Position numbers and translations under genes: made by a program
NCBI GenBank assembly: GCA_036768485.1
Contig: JAVLUZ010000322.1
Span: forward strand, 282,937 to 346,936
Origin: Mermis nigrescens
Lineage: Eukaryota; Nematoda; Enoplea; Mermithida; Mermithidae
DNA: 64,000 nucleotides
Direction of reading: 5' to 3'
Shown: positions 23,641 through 34,859 of the stretch, piece by piece
Numbering within the stretch: position 1 is the first letter of the stretch
Layout of the letters: each line of letters opens with the position of its first letter
Notes under the pieces: generated by a model
Database searches by the model: none
What the model was told of the DNA's origin: nothing
Seen by the model: only the letters and a program-made list of their open reading frames with translations

Positions 23641-24246
23641 GCGAGTTTTTGCAATTTCACCCAACCAGACCCCATGTTTTTTTTACTGCCCTGCCCATGC
23701 ATGGTATCTACATGTCGTTTTTAGCTCAAAAAGGACACTTTTTAAAAGTTTCTTTACGCCTGACCCTCTTCATCAGAATTTCAATGCTGCACAAATATGC
23801 TGGCGCCTGAAAAACGTTAAAACTGCGGAATTATAGCAGATAGATTTTTCAGTCGTTTTTAATTTGATAATTTTGCATGATAAGGGCTTACATCGCCGCT
23901 CGATATATCACTTGCGATTTTGTGCTCAATTTTTTCTAAGAATTGCTTCATCAGCTGTGTATTTATGACTAGGACTTTCTTTGCTCAGATACTTCAAACT
24001 AAATCTTGACTAAATTTGTAACTTTTTTATAAAAAATATAAATTTATTGATATAGTGCAAAGCGCAGAAAAATTTTCTTATATTTATGACTTTATTAAGT
24101 GATTTTGCCATTTTTTATTAAACCTGGTTACTTTTTAAAGACGACAATAAAAAACGTTAATAATGCAACATGCAAAAAAGCTGAGAAAATCGCTTCTGTT
24201 TACCTGACAATCATCAAATTTTCGGCGCTTCGCGCCGTATGTGGAG

Positions 24247-25009
24247 CAGTGTTTTTTTTTGTACAAGGTCCGTTTGTACATGTACAAAGATGGTCCCCAA
24301 AAGTCTTTGTACATTTTGCACATGCAAATTTTTGTGTACTATAATATAGTACAGTAGCGATTTTAGTGTGGTAAAACAGGGTTTTCGATCTTAGGTAGTG
24401 TATTTTAGCTAATTTCTGGGTTTATGACGCTAAAAATTACTAAAAATTATTTGAAAACGGCGCGAAGCGCCGAAAAATATTGACATTTTTCCATTCTAAA
24501 TGCAAATTCTGCCATTTTAAAGATATATAGGACAAATAATTTAATCAGTTCGGCGCGAAGCGCCGAAAATTTTGGGAATTTTACACCTTTTTACAGTTTT
24601 TGTCTTCCTAAAAATCTTTGTACATTTTGTACACACAAAATTTTTGGGTACTATAATATGGTACAGCAGCGATTTTAGTATCGTAAAAACAGAGTTCTTC
24701 GACTTTTCGTAGTGTGTTTTAGCTAATTTCTGGGTCTCTAAGGGCAAAAATCACTAAGAATCGTCTTAAAACGGCGCGAAGCGCCGAAAAATTTGACATT
24801 TTTACTTTTGAAATGCAATTTCTGCCATTATAAAGATATATAGAACACACAATTACTCATTTCGGCGCGAAGCGCCGAAATTTTTTCGAATTATAGACCT
24901 TTTTTGCAATTTTTGTCTTCCCAAAAATCTTTGTACATGTACAAAGACGGTCCCGAAAAGTCTTTGTACATCGGGAAAAATCTTTGCCGAATACAAAAAA
25001 AAAACCGTG
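24247..25009 (+). mobile_element. E element (hAT-like), 763 bp
   Basis: 5' CAGTGTTTTTTTTTGTAC, 3' end reads CACGGTTTTTTTTTGTATTC inward; target duplication ATGTGGAG is perfect. Contains repeated TTTGTACATGTACAAAG palindromes and four GGCGCGAAGCGCC hairpins. No coding capacity. Confidence 0.85.
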
Positions 25010-25214
25010 ATGTGGAGCAGTTTATATAGTTTTGGCCCAAGTGCGTCCAAATAATGACACAATAGCCTTTTTAAAGAAAAGAAAATTTTTCTCTCGAGAA
25101 CATTAAATTGTATGAACTTTAGCGGATAGAGCATGTTGAAAAACGTCAAAAAATACGGCTTTAAACACCTATTCCTTCAACATTTCCGAGATAACCATCT
25201 TGAGTCCGTGCTAT

Positions 25215-25770
25215 ACATGCACAGCATGGAAATTCTGAGTGTGGGGATAGGTGGTTGAAATCCTAAAGTGCCTTTTTTAGGCCCAAAAATGGTGGGGTGC
25301 AACTCGCAACGCATCAAAACCATCATTTTTTGGGGTTCCTGACGATGCTCTATCCTTCTAGAGCATGAAAGCCAGGGGCGGATTTAGGGGGCCGCCCCCC
25401 CCATTGACCCGAAATAGTGCGCAAAATTAAGGATTTTTGAAAGATTTTTAGCGATTTTCGGGTTGAAACAGCTAATTTTTCCGCCCAAGTCAGGGTTCCC
25501 CCTTAGGAGTACGCCCCCCCCTTAGTGAAATCCTGGATCCGCCACTGATAAAAGCATAAACAAAATTTGAAAATAAATTTAACAAAATATAGTCAAACAT
25601 AAGTATAAGGCACAAAGTGGTGAAAATTTGACACTTTTGAGCAAATGGATATCTTAAAATACTAAAAAAGCACTTTTTCTACACATTTTCAAGGAATTTT
25701 TATAAACTTTTGAAAAATTGCGAATTCTGGTAGGGCTTAAAAAATTTCTAAGGGGATGTAAATTTTTCTG
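25215..25770 (+). repeat. F2 copy split by an F5 element
   Basis: ACATGCACAGCATGGAAATTC to CTAGAGCATGAAAGC, then after F5 AAAGCATAAAC through to AATTTTTCTGGGATG. The hairpin position has decayed to GCACAAAGTGG. Confidence 0.7.
25373..25547 (+). mobile_element. F5 hAT-like MITE, 175 bp
   Basis: CAGGGGCGGATTTAGGG to CCTGGATCCGCCACTG, flanks ATGAAAGC / ATAAAAGC. Ends of the form CAGTGGCGGATCCAGG are typical of hAT. Confidence 0.85.
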
Positions 25771-25783
25771 GGATGAACTCCGC

Positions 25784-25936
25784 CATAGGTGGACGGCACC
25801 AAAATTATGGGGGTTGCAAGACTGTTCAAAGGTCAAAAAATGGCCTTAAAAATGGTGGTATGGCAAAAAACACACCTTTTTTCAATGTTTCTCATTGAGC
25901 ACTATCTATACTCTCCTACCCCCACGCCCAGGTATG
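25784..25936 (+). mobile_element. F1 MITE, internally deleted
   Basis: CATAGGTGGACGGCACC to ACGCCCAGGTATG; right G-run blocks missing. Flanks AACTCCGC / AACCCCAT are a weak duplication. Confidence 0.65.
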
Positions 25937-26039
25937 AACCCCATCCCTACGCATGGTTTGTGTCCCCTGGCCGATCCTATATACAGACATATAAATATCT
26001 TCCCATTTACATCATAGCAGACCATCGTGATATTTATTT

Positions 26040-27045
26040 ATAATACGATTTTAAGGCTAAGGCTCATGAGAATTGCAGACAATGCATTGTTCCGTAACTA
26101 AGGTTGTTTGATATGGATTCCTTGCTGACCAATTTATTTTGCACATTCTTTGGAGAATTGTAACTAATCTAATGAAGTTTACCAAATTTTTATAGAAAGT
26201 TTAATGCTAAAAGTTGTTTCTTTCAAGGTTGGAATCATTTGGGTGCAGAATAACGTATGCCTGCTAAGAGTGCAGAATTTAATAAATGGGAGCAATCACG
26301 AGGATGGTAATTGCTCATGACGATTCCAAGCCGTGGCTTACATCAACTTAGCGCCGAAATCTTCTTTTTTGCAAAATAGGCATCGCCCTATCAACAAAAC
26401 GAACTATTTTCAAAGGTTTTAGCGTGAGGAAACAGTCGCAAGATATGAGCTGGAAATCGAATAATCACTTGGCTACCTACTGTTCACTCAGAATGTCTAT
26501 ACACGATTTAATGGCAGATTGCTTAGATACGATTTTATGTGTATGCACCTATGTACATCATACATAACTATATTGTACACACCCACTTTTTTCTACGAAG
26601 AGTTAGCTATTTTTTTGTACAATAAAAATCGGCCGAAAAGTGCCTATACTTTGCGTACAAAGTTGTACAAAGATCGCTCCAAAAATCTTTGTACGAACCT
26701 CAAAATCTTTGTCTCGTACAAAAAATGGTGTACACACCAAATGCTTGCTGCGCCTATTCTTTTTTTACACCTGACCAGTTATTATTATCCCGTGAATTTT
26801 CCTGACTTGTGACAAATAATTCAAGTTTTAAACTTGCATAAAGTAGAACATGTTCCACAGCTGATGCAAATCATGTATGTCCCATACACGAATTAATTTA
26901 CATGAAGCGCATATCCTACATCCTTACTGCTGGTCATTAAGCCGCATTCCTGGCCATTCTATCCATCCTTTAGGCGCGAGTTGTGCCTTGATTTAATCAT
27001 TTAATTGGCAACTTTCACCTGGCTCCCTACAGTAGTCGGAGAGAG
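26040..27045. other. Centre of the 12.5-kb element, unassigned
   Basis: Apart from the E fragment at 26590-26745 I see no repeats or exons. A 97-aa frame overlaps the E fragment and is not credible as a gene. Confidence 0.4.
26590..26745 (+). repeat. E-family fragment
   Basis: TTTTTTTGTACAATAA, TACAAAGTTGTACAAAG and AATCTTTGTCTCGTACAAAAA resemble the ends and palindromes of the E element at 31652-32393. No target duplication found. Confidence 0.5.
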
Positions 27046-27222
27046 TATTGAAGGAAATTTTTTTCGTTTTTTCCGCAATTTTTTGATGCCAATGGATAGT
27101 GCTTGATGAGAAACGTCGAAAAATGGTGTTTTTATCGCCATACCACCATTTTTAAGACCATTTTTTGACCTTCAAAAAATCTTGCACACCCCATCCCAGA
27201 ATTTTCTTGCTGCCCACGTATG
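27045..27222 (-). repeat. F1 fragment
   Basis: Core GCAATTTTTTGATGCCAATGG through GCCCACGTATG is present; the GGGCGTGG end is missing. Confidence 0.7.
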
Positions 27223-27224
27223 AT

Positions 27225-28550
27225 GCACAGCATAGCCAGTGAGATGAATGTGTGCGGGGCGATTTGTATCCCTGGGAATGTGGAAGATGCACAGAATTCG
27301 ATTTTTAATGATTTTGCCCATCGAACCCTAATAACCTGGCAGCTGACCATGCATGTACCTACGGTGCAGCTGTGCCCCTTCTCCAAGAATCTGAGAATCA
27401 AAAATCAATAGAACCTTCAGAATTGAATTTTTTGTAGTTTTACCCTATTGGACTCCAGAATTAAGTTGCTTCCATGTACATAGGTATGTATGAATTAGCC
27501 CTATACCCAGTCCCCAGACCAAATTGCCCTTTACAAGTCATGATCAGGTGAACCAGTTTTTGAGCTGTTCCCACCCAGGGTAATGGACTATTGCGCAGTA
27601 CCTACATATGTATGGAACTTGGGGCAAAATAATTAGGAACGTTTATCGACAAAGTGTGGTACACTTATGGTAGGCGAAAGTCACTATTACAAAGTTGATC
27701 TAGTGGTGGGAATTGCTGCCCACCCAGTGAGACTAGAGACTACAAGATTATGTTAGCTCTATATCAAGTCACTGTAATCGCAGTCAGCTTATTGTTGAAC
27801 AGTTTTTAAATCTTGCGCCTAAACTGTATGAAACATACTATAACTACTTACATACATAGTTAGGTATATGTACCTTTGTCCACTTACACAACTATCTATA
27901 CATAGGTAAATTGATTTTTATCCAAATAAAAGATAAATTACGAGATAAAAATAATCATTCTACGAATATAAAAAATCGCATTATAATATGTATCAATGTC
28001 CATTGAGTCATGGTTCGTCGTATATTCTTGGATAGCAAACCAAAGAAATATCGCCAATGATCCTAAAATTACAATGTACAATTTAACATTTAATATGCAA
28101 TATAAAACAAAATAAATATGCATAATTGTCGTCAACACACATGGACTACACGACGTCAATTACATACATAGAGAGCATAGTTACCAACCTAAGCCCAGAG
28201 ATCTATCGATCTGGGAAGTCCATCACATTCTGGGGACCAGCCAGACCCTCTACACTCATGTGCAGTTTTGTTTAATTAGTGTATATAACAAAAACCCTCT
28301 TTTTCAGTAAAATATCTCACATTCTGGAAAACAACTCCTCACGCAAAAGCCTTGAAAAACCTCTAGGCTAAAAGAACAAATTTTTAAAAAAAAATTGAAA
28401 AAAACAAAACACTATTTTGGAAATTGAAAGCGTAGATCATGGCTCTTTGAATCAGAAAGACGATATTTATGCTCCTATTTTGAACCCACACCTAAAAAGT
28501 ACCGTCATTGTTAATTTTTGTCATGTGGGGAATATTGAATATCTAAGAAA
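27225..28550. other. Centre of the 12.5-kb element, unassigned
   Basis: Holds a diverged half of the 164-bp T MITE (27725-27842, ending GTATGAAACATACTATA) and AT-rich sequence. No transposase motif found. Confidence 0.4.
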
Positions 28551-28567
28551 TGTAGCTGCTCGGGAGC

Positions 28568-28912
28568 ATACGTGTACAGCATGGGAATTCTGGTGGGCAG
28601 GCTCAACGAATTTCAAATAGTGCCTTTGTGGGGCTAAAAACGACGGGTACACGTCGAAAAGATTGTTTACTGACGTTTCAAACAATGCTTGCTCTTTCTA
28701 AAACATAAAAATGTAAAAGAAATCTCGAAAAAATTTGAAAAAAATTGAGTAAATTAAACAAAAGATAGTCAAAAAATGTGTATACAGGGCCGAAAATTTG
28801 AGATTTTCAAGCCAAAAATGAGCTAAACACGCCAGAAAAAGCACTTTTAACAACTTTTACCAATTTTTACAAAAATTCACAATTCTAGGAGGGGGTCACA
28901 GCCATATGTGGG
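28568..28912 (+). repeat. F2 copy, diverged
   Basis: CATACGTGTACAGCATGGGAA to AATTCTAGGAGGGGG, followed directly by a nested F1. The hairpin core is lost. Confidence 0.65.
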
Positions 28913-29159
28913 CAGCAAGAAAATTCTGAGGTGGGGGTGCGAGATTTTTTGAAGGTAAAAAATGCCTTAAAAATGGTGGTATGGCGAAAAAACACCATTT
29001 TTCGACGTTTCTCATCAAGAACTATCCATTGGCATCCAAAAATTGCGAAAAAACGAAAAAAATTTCAAAAATTGAATTCTCGGAGCTATTTAATTTCCGG
29101 GAGGGGGGGGGTATTTTGAATTCTCGGGGGAGGGGTGCATACCCCCACGCCCAGGTGTG
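28913..29159 (+). mobile_element. F1 MITE nested in F2
   Basis: CATATGTGGGCAGCAAG to ACGCCCAGGTGTG; flanks GTCACAGC / GTTGCAGC (two mismatches). Confidence 0.78.
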
Positions 29160-29543
29160 GTTGCAGCCATTTTGCGGGGGGTTGGTTGCTTGCCATTCTG
29201 GGGGTTAACCGTCCAAGAACACATCTGCTCGGGAGTAATTGACAATGGTTACGGCTATACCATTGATTAAAAGAAAATCTAACTTTGATTGTGAGCAGAC
29301 AAACAATGCCTCTTTTTCATATTACATTTTCTCAAAGACATTTGTACTAAGCAAAAGGTTGTCATTGACAAATTGAAGAAATAATTATTAGTTATCGCAA
29401 TGTCCAAAAGATATACAAATTTACTTAAGATTTAGTTTGAAGCAAAGAAAGTCCTAGTCATAAATATACAGCTCATGAAGCAATTCTTAGAAAAAAGATT
29501 AAGCGAAAAATTGTAAATGATATATATCGAGCGGCGATAAAAG

Positions 29544-29800
29544 CACACCTGGGCGTGGGGGTTGGGGGGGGTTTGCGCTCCTGAGAAACATACCCCCTCC
29601 CCAGAAACCAAAATACCCCTCAGAATACAATTTTTGAAATTTTTTTTATTTTTCGCAATTCTTTGATGCCAATGGATAGAGCTTGATGAGAAACGTCGGA
29701 AAACGGTGTTTTCTTCGCCATACCACCATTTTGAAGGCCATTTTTGACCTTTGAAAAATCTTACACCCCCTCCCAAGAATTTTCTTGCTGCCCACATATT
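29544..29800 (-). mobile_element. F1 MITE private to the right arm
   Basis: CACACCTGGGCGTGG to GCCCACATATT, target duplication GATAAAAG. The left arm near 23895 has the uninterrupted target, so this copy is younger than the arm duplication. Confidence 0.87.
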
Positions 29801-29981
29801 GATAAAAGCCCTTACCATACAAAATTATTAAATTAAAAACGACTGAAAAATCTATCTGTTAAACACTATAAAAATATAGAAATTGATCAATGTCGGACAC
29901 TTTCTTGGAGTAAAAAACACATATAAGTATTACTCCGGCGCAGAGCACATAAAATTTTTTGACAATGTAACTGCTCTTGTC

Positions 29982-30233
29982 CACACATGGGCGTGGGGTT
30001 TGGGGGGTATGCAACCCCCAGAAGTTGAAATACCCCCTCCCCTAGAAATCAAAATACTCCCCCCCAGAAAAAATTTGCTTTTTTAGCAATTTTTTGATGC
30101 CATTGGATAGATAGTGCTTGATGAGAAACGTCGAAAAATGGTGTTTTTTCGCCATACAACCACTTTTAAGACCATTTTTTGACCTTTAAAAATTTTTTCA
30201 CCCCCCCCAGAATTTCGGTGCTGCCCACCTATG
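29982..30233 (-). mobile_element. F1 MITE (right-arm mirror of 23084-23336)
   Basis: CACACATGGGCGTGGGG to GCCCACCTATG, target CTCTTGTC, the reverse complement of the left-arm target. Confidence 0.87.
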
Positions 30234-30727
30234 CTCTTGTCCTTAAAAATGATGCAAAAAACGTTTTGCAGCCCAAAATCGCCGGAGAGCACGTGTCTGG
30301 CTGATCCTTCAGCGGGGGCTTATACCCCCTGAACCCTTATGTGCATTGCATCTATGGTAGTCACGTGTCAAAATGCTGTTTTTGACATTTTTGACAATAT
30401 TCGTTCTTTCTAGATAAAAAATCTCGAAAAAAATTGAAAAAATAGTAACTACAGCAAAATATATTCGAAAAATGAGTAAATGATGCGAAGCGCCGAAAAT
30501 TTGAAACTTTTGAGCCAGAAATAAACTGAAAACGGTTAAGGAAGAGAAGCACACATTTTTCAATTTTTTTAAATAAAAAATCTACATTTCTGAGTGTAGC
30601 AGCTATTTTGCTAGGGTTAGTAGCATACATGTATAGCATTGGGTACGCTGGAGGAAGGTTAAGCCCAAAAAACATTTCAGAAGTGCCTTTTTTCGGCTAA
30701 AAAAGTATGGCTACAAAAAATGAGTTA

Positions 30728-30891
30728 TAGTCTGTTTCATACAAGTTAGGGCACAAATTTTTAAACTATGTCCGATAATAAGCCGACAGATTGTGATTAT
30801 AGCATTGATCTGATATATAATTATCGTAACCTCGGCTTACTTTCGACAAAAATCCTTAAAATTTATGCCCAAACTTATATGAAACAGACTA
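30728..30891. mobile_element. 164-bp T-family MITE (right arm)
   Basis: Mirror copy of 22276-22439, same length and same TA target. Confidence 0.85.
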
Positions 30892-31013
30892 TAAAAACTC
30901 TTGAAAGGAATACTTCTTACACTTTTTAGGAAAAAATCGACTTGATATACATGTATGTACAAACTCAGATTTTGATTTTACTCTCAATAAGACATACAAA
31001 AAATTAGACTCAC

Positions 31014-31104
31014 TTGACGGGCAAATCGCTGCTATCAACCAATTTTTCGGCACAGTAGCTTCTCGAACATCTCCATTGCCACTAAAATCACATCCAAAGA
31101 GCGG
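31014..31104 (-). other. Candidate exon carried in the right arm
   Basis: Mirror copy of 22063-22153 with the same acceptor and donor. The difference GCG to GTG changes TAPKNW to TVPKNW, with no stop or indel, so the open frame and both splice signals are intact in both copies. Confidence 0.4.
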
Positions 31105-31651
31105 CTGAAGAGAAAAACTCATAAATGATAAAGCTATACATTGAATGATCATGCATTACTTTGTTTATTTATTCACTAATGTCTATGTCATTTCATTAAT
31201 TACGAGTATTTTAACCTTTATACACTATTTAGAAGGCATTTTCTGTATTTTGCTTCAACCTAAGCCTTAAAATAGCGTTACAAATAAATATCACAAGAAT
31301 TGCTAAATGTATATGCATAGTCATTACAGCCAAAAGGTACAAACACTCCAGCAACCTATTTGGGGCAAGCGGATGGCATTCGTATAAAGACTAAGCGTAA
31401 AAAAGTGGTTTGTACAAAATATAAAAGGTAAGGCAGTACATAAAATTAGGATAGGATTGAATATTTCATAGATGAAAAATAAGCCAATTGACTTGATTAA
31501 AAAAATACATGGGGCACGCGATATAATGGTACTCGTACCTAGGTTATTACATATTTCAAGGCTTAGGCTTTGAGAATATTTCATATACATACATACCTAT
31601 ACGACTTGGAATGTCAAAATGTTTGAAGATTTCATGACAAATAGATGCATC

Positions 31652-32393
31652 CACTGTTTTTTTGTACGAGCCTCTTTGTGCATGTACAAAGATCTCCGGA
31701 AAAGTCTTTGTACGAGCGAAAATTTTTTTGTACATATAACGTATAGATATGCAATTGAATGTACACATTTTTACATACTACTAGATTGTTATCCGTGACC
31801 CGCACGCTTCGCAGAAGGTGTAACTTTGTCCTAAATTCAGCTGGTTATATTAGTTCGGCCCGAAACGATAAAAATTTTCATGAGTCTTAGGTTGAAATTA
31901 CACATAAAATTCGACTCAGTAAGTTAAAATGACTTGTGTTACACAATTATAAATAATAAGCGGTTGCAATGTGCTGACTGAATCTCATAATAGTCACCAA
32001 TTTGCTTATGAATTTAATGCAACGCAAAGATAAAAGAGTCAATTTTATCTTCAAACGGCATAAAACAGTGCAAAGTTGTTTAATAGTTCTTTTTTCTGCA
32101 TAAAATCTTTATAAAACAGTGGAAATAGATGTAAAAGATGCTTCAATCTGTACAAAGATGCCCACAGATAGATTTTGGAGTGTTAAATGCCCGCGCTTGG
32201 AGCTAAATAGAATGTAATTATGATACTCGGCGCGAAGCGCCGAAAAATTTTAGAAATTTTGCTAAAAAATACTCAAAAAACGTTAAAATTATCATTACTT
32301 TGCCCCAAAAAGTCTTTGTACATTGTACAAAGATGGCTCCGAGAATCTTTGTACGAGCCTCAAAATCTTTGTCTCGTACAAAAAAAAACAGTG
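31652..32393. mobile_element. E-type element (hAT-like), 742 bp
   Basis: Ends CACTGTTTTTTTGTACGAG on both sides, target duplication GATGCATC. The left arm of the host element carries the intact target (ATAGATGCATCTAAC, near 21505-21520), proving insertion. One GGCGCGAAGCGCC hairpin at 32228. Confidence 0.9.
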
Positions 32394-33205
32394 GATGCAT
32401 CTAACTTTTCGTCTTTCCGTGCATTACCTTGCCTTTACAAAATTTTTTGAACAAGGGTGAAGGGGCGGCCGTGCCCCTTAAATATGGCCTTGCTTCTAAC
32501 AGATAGGCATATGCCCGTATCCAAAATCCCATCAAGAGGGGCGGTCGTACTTGCTTTTGAAAAAAAAAATTTCCCAACTCGAAAAGCTATTAACCTGTCA
32601 TTTTTTGGTAGCGTTTGAGTCAAAATACGAAAAGGACTTCACATCCGGCGAGGAGCGCCAAAAATTTGAAGATTTTGAGACAAGGGCGTGCAATTTTTCC
32701 ATCTTTCTTTGCGTTCTCCTATCCTTCAAAAATTTTTTTGGGCTAAGCCGCCCTCTCCAGCTCTGCCTACGTCCTACCTAATCACATTGTTTTTGCTTTT
32801 GCTAGCTATATACCTACTTCGATTATCAAAAATTATCTTTTTCCTTACTTTCCCTTTATCCGTCATATCATCCAGGAGCACTAGCTAGGCTGCAGTAAAC
32901 GGGAGTCGTGGTAGATAGATAGCAATAAGTCCATATTTTTTCAGCAAAATTTCATCCTTTTTCATCGTCCGAGCTCCGGTTCATTGTCATGCTGAGCGCT
33001 TCCATTTAAATTTAATTTTCACGGAGCCTAATCGAGCTACATCAACTGGCATGGTGGTGTTGAGAGCGGAAGAAACAGCAAAGGCGACTGAGGCGGCGCG
33101 AACAGGGAACTCAATGGAAAACGAGTCGGCTACAGTAATAATCGCTATTAGTCGATCTGCCGTTTTCTGGCACGGAAAAGGTCATTTGAAATGAAACAGA
33201 CTATA

Positions 33206-33540
33206 GTAGTTGTGTAAAGTTTACACTTTTCCTTTGTTGTTAATATGTAGTTTATACTACAAATTTATTTTACTTCCATATCTAAGCGTTAGTGTTCCTT
33301 ACACTTGATATTTGCGTAAAGTTTTTGAGTTTTTGCTGAAAAACTTTGATCTGTTTAAATAATGTAATTTTTGAGTTTTTGCTGAAAAACTTTGATCTGT
33401 TTAAATAATGTAAAGTTGTCTTTGCTGATGTTAAGAACAATATTGTTTTCCGCGATCTTGGACTGTTGTCATTATTGTGGCATGTTACTGTATGTGTTTA
33501 CTAACTGATGCACTGGAATCAGGCTTATTAAAAGTAGTGT
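33206..33540 (+). repeat. Satellite continuation right of the 12.5-kb insertion
   Basis: GTAGTTGTGTAAAGTTTACAC continues the array broken at 20714 and aligns with 39165 onward. Contains a perfect 46-bp duplication (33321-33366 / 33368-33413, TTTTGAGTTTTTGCTGAAAA). Confidence 0.8.
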
Positions 33541-33542
33541 AC

Positions 33543-34300
33543 TAGCAAAGAAAAATGCTCCTATGGAACAAATAAGATGAATATACTAGGAATTGTGGAT
33601 TGTTAAGGTTGTAAAAGGAGGGGACTAGAAAAAATCTACCCAAAGTCGCAAAGTCTGCTAAAAATCGCACTTTCTCTAAGCAATGCGAAAAATCGAAATA
33701 TATCATGCGGCCTCTAAAGAAGTGTCTTTTTTAAATAATGTTCAAAGTTTCAGATAAGAGTGTATCAACGAAATCTGTAATGCTTATTTTTTTTAAATTT
33801 GGTGGCAAGTAGCAACGCTGACTAGCTTCGTATCCCGATTGATAGAAAAATAAGTGGTATTGCATTTAAAGTTGTTTTATTTTGTTTCGAGCATTAAAGC
33901 AAGCAAAGCAGGGGCCGATTGATTTGTGCACACAATCGTTAAGGGCATGCTAGTATACCTACATTCAGTCTGTTTCAAGTCAACTTATGCGTTTCCTACT
34001 GTTTTAAACCATTCATTCAATTGGCTTAGAAATACTGTTAGTTTACTCAACATCATTGCCCATAGCTACTGCATAGCTAATATGCTGCTTTTTCAATCAT
34101 TTTATGGTTAAATATTTATTTTAATCTGTTGGCCGCAGAATACACTTCGATTTTTCGCGTTGCTTAGATAAAGTGTGATTTTTAGCAGATTTTGCGACTT
34201 TAGGTAGATTTTTCCTAGTCCCCTCCTTTTACATCCTTAATAATCCACAATTCCAAGTATATTCATCTTTTTTGTCCCATCGGAGCATTTTTCTTTGCTA
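33543..34300. mobile_element. U foldback element, copy 1
   Basis: TAGCAAAGAAAAATGCTCC to GGAGCATTTTTCTTTGCTA, TIRs of about 150 bp including GTAAAAGGAGGGGACTAG. No coding frame beyond 61 aa. Confidence 0.75.
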
Positions 34301-34659
34301 CTTACGTAAAATGTTTTAAAGACAAAATTGGAAGGAACACAAAAAATCGCACAAGATTTGCTAGGCTAAATAAATCAAACTGCGTTTTTACCAGCTGTAA
34401 CTCTCGACTGTAAACAACTTATGATAATGTGGGAGGCATCATTCTGTATAATTACATATAATCTCTATAAATAGTTATTTGAGGAGAAAGGTAACGATAC
34501 TCTCGCTAACATACAGATTACATTACATCTAAATACATTAACAGATTACATCTGAATACATTAACACCGATCACAAACGCGCAGCATGATCATTAATTTA
34601 TCAGTCGTACACTGTAAAGGCGAAAACTTATCGTTTATATGAATCAAGTGACAATTTCC

Positions 34660-34859
34660 TTAGTCCTCAGCCTCTGTCATTTTAATGCAATACCATAGCC
34701 AGCGAACCGCCTGTTGCTTCTGACCACAGGCATATAAGCACCCCAGGCAGCTAATCATAAAGGCTAGTCCAAATAAATAAGACAGGTTGCAGATAAGGAG
34801 GAGGATAGCCAAAGGCGCACATTGGTCGAGCGGTTGCGTAATTAATATGACGAGGCATT
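34660..34859 (-). CDS. Terminal exon of an unrecognised membrane protein
   Basis: Acceptor ATACATATTTAG, then 2 nt and 65 codons to TAA: CLVILITQPLDQCAPLAIL, LLICNLSYLFGLAFMISCLG, CLYACGQKQQAVRWLWYCI, KMTEAED. It has one or two membrane helices and a polar tail ending in acidic residues. Joining it to the exon at 36674 makes a Glu codon (FFVYE-CLVILI). An overlapping frame (MPRHINYATARP...) stops early and is less likely. Confidence 0.5.

Larger units (their letters stand above)
20717..24025 (+). repeat. Left inverted arm of the 12.5-kb element
   Basis: Matches the reverse complement of about 29405-33203. Relative to the right arm it has extra sequence at about 22457-22609 and about 23465-23838 and lacks the E insertion and one F1 insertion. 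Includes T-type MITE 22276-22439 and F1 copy 23084-23336, both also present in the right arm and therefore older than the arm duplication. The inner boundary is approximate. Confidence 0.8.
20717..33203. mobile_element. 12.5-kb TA-flanked element with 3.3-3.8 kb inverted arms
   Basis: Both ends read TAGTCTGTTTCATTTCAAAT inward and are followed outside by TA. The outer arms are nearly identical (about 98% in the first 230 bases by eye). Joining the outer flanks recreates a continuous satellite that matches 39.0-39.3 kb, where nothing is inserted. The 5.4-kb centre holds hAT-like MITEs and no recognisable transposase. The same terminal motif bounds short MITEs at 15.6, 22.3, 30.7 and 40.6 kb, so one transposase may move them all. 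Superfamily unassigned; the TA target suggests Tc1/mariner-like. Confidence 0.75.
29405..33203 (-). repeat. Right inverted arm of the 12.5-kb element
   Basis: Mirror of the left arm with two private insertions: an E element at 31652-32393 (target GATGCATC) and an F1 copy at 29544-29800 (target GATAAAAG). In each case the left arm shows the single uninterrupted target. Lacks about 150 bp present at 22457-22609 on the left. Confidence 0.8.

Noticed and set aside
21577..31590. 88-aa frames repeated in both arms (21577-21843 and 31324-31590)
   Set aside because: Hydrophobic low-information sequence; identity between copies is explained by the arm duplication, not by selection.
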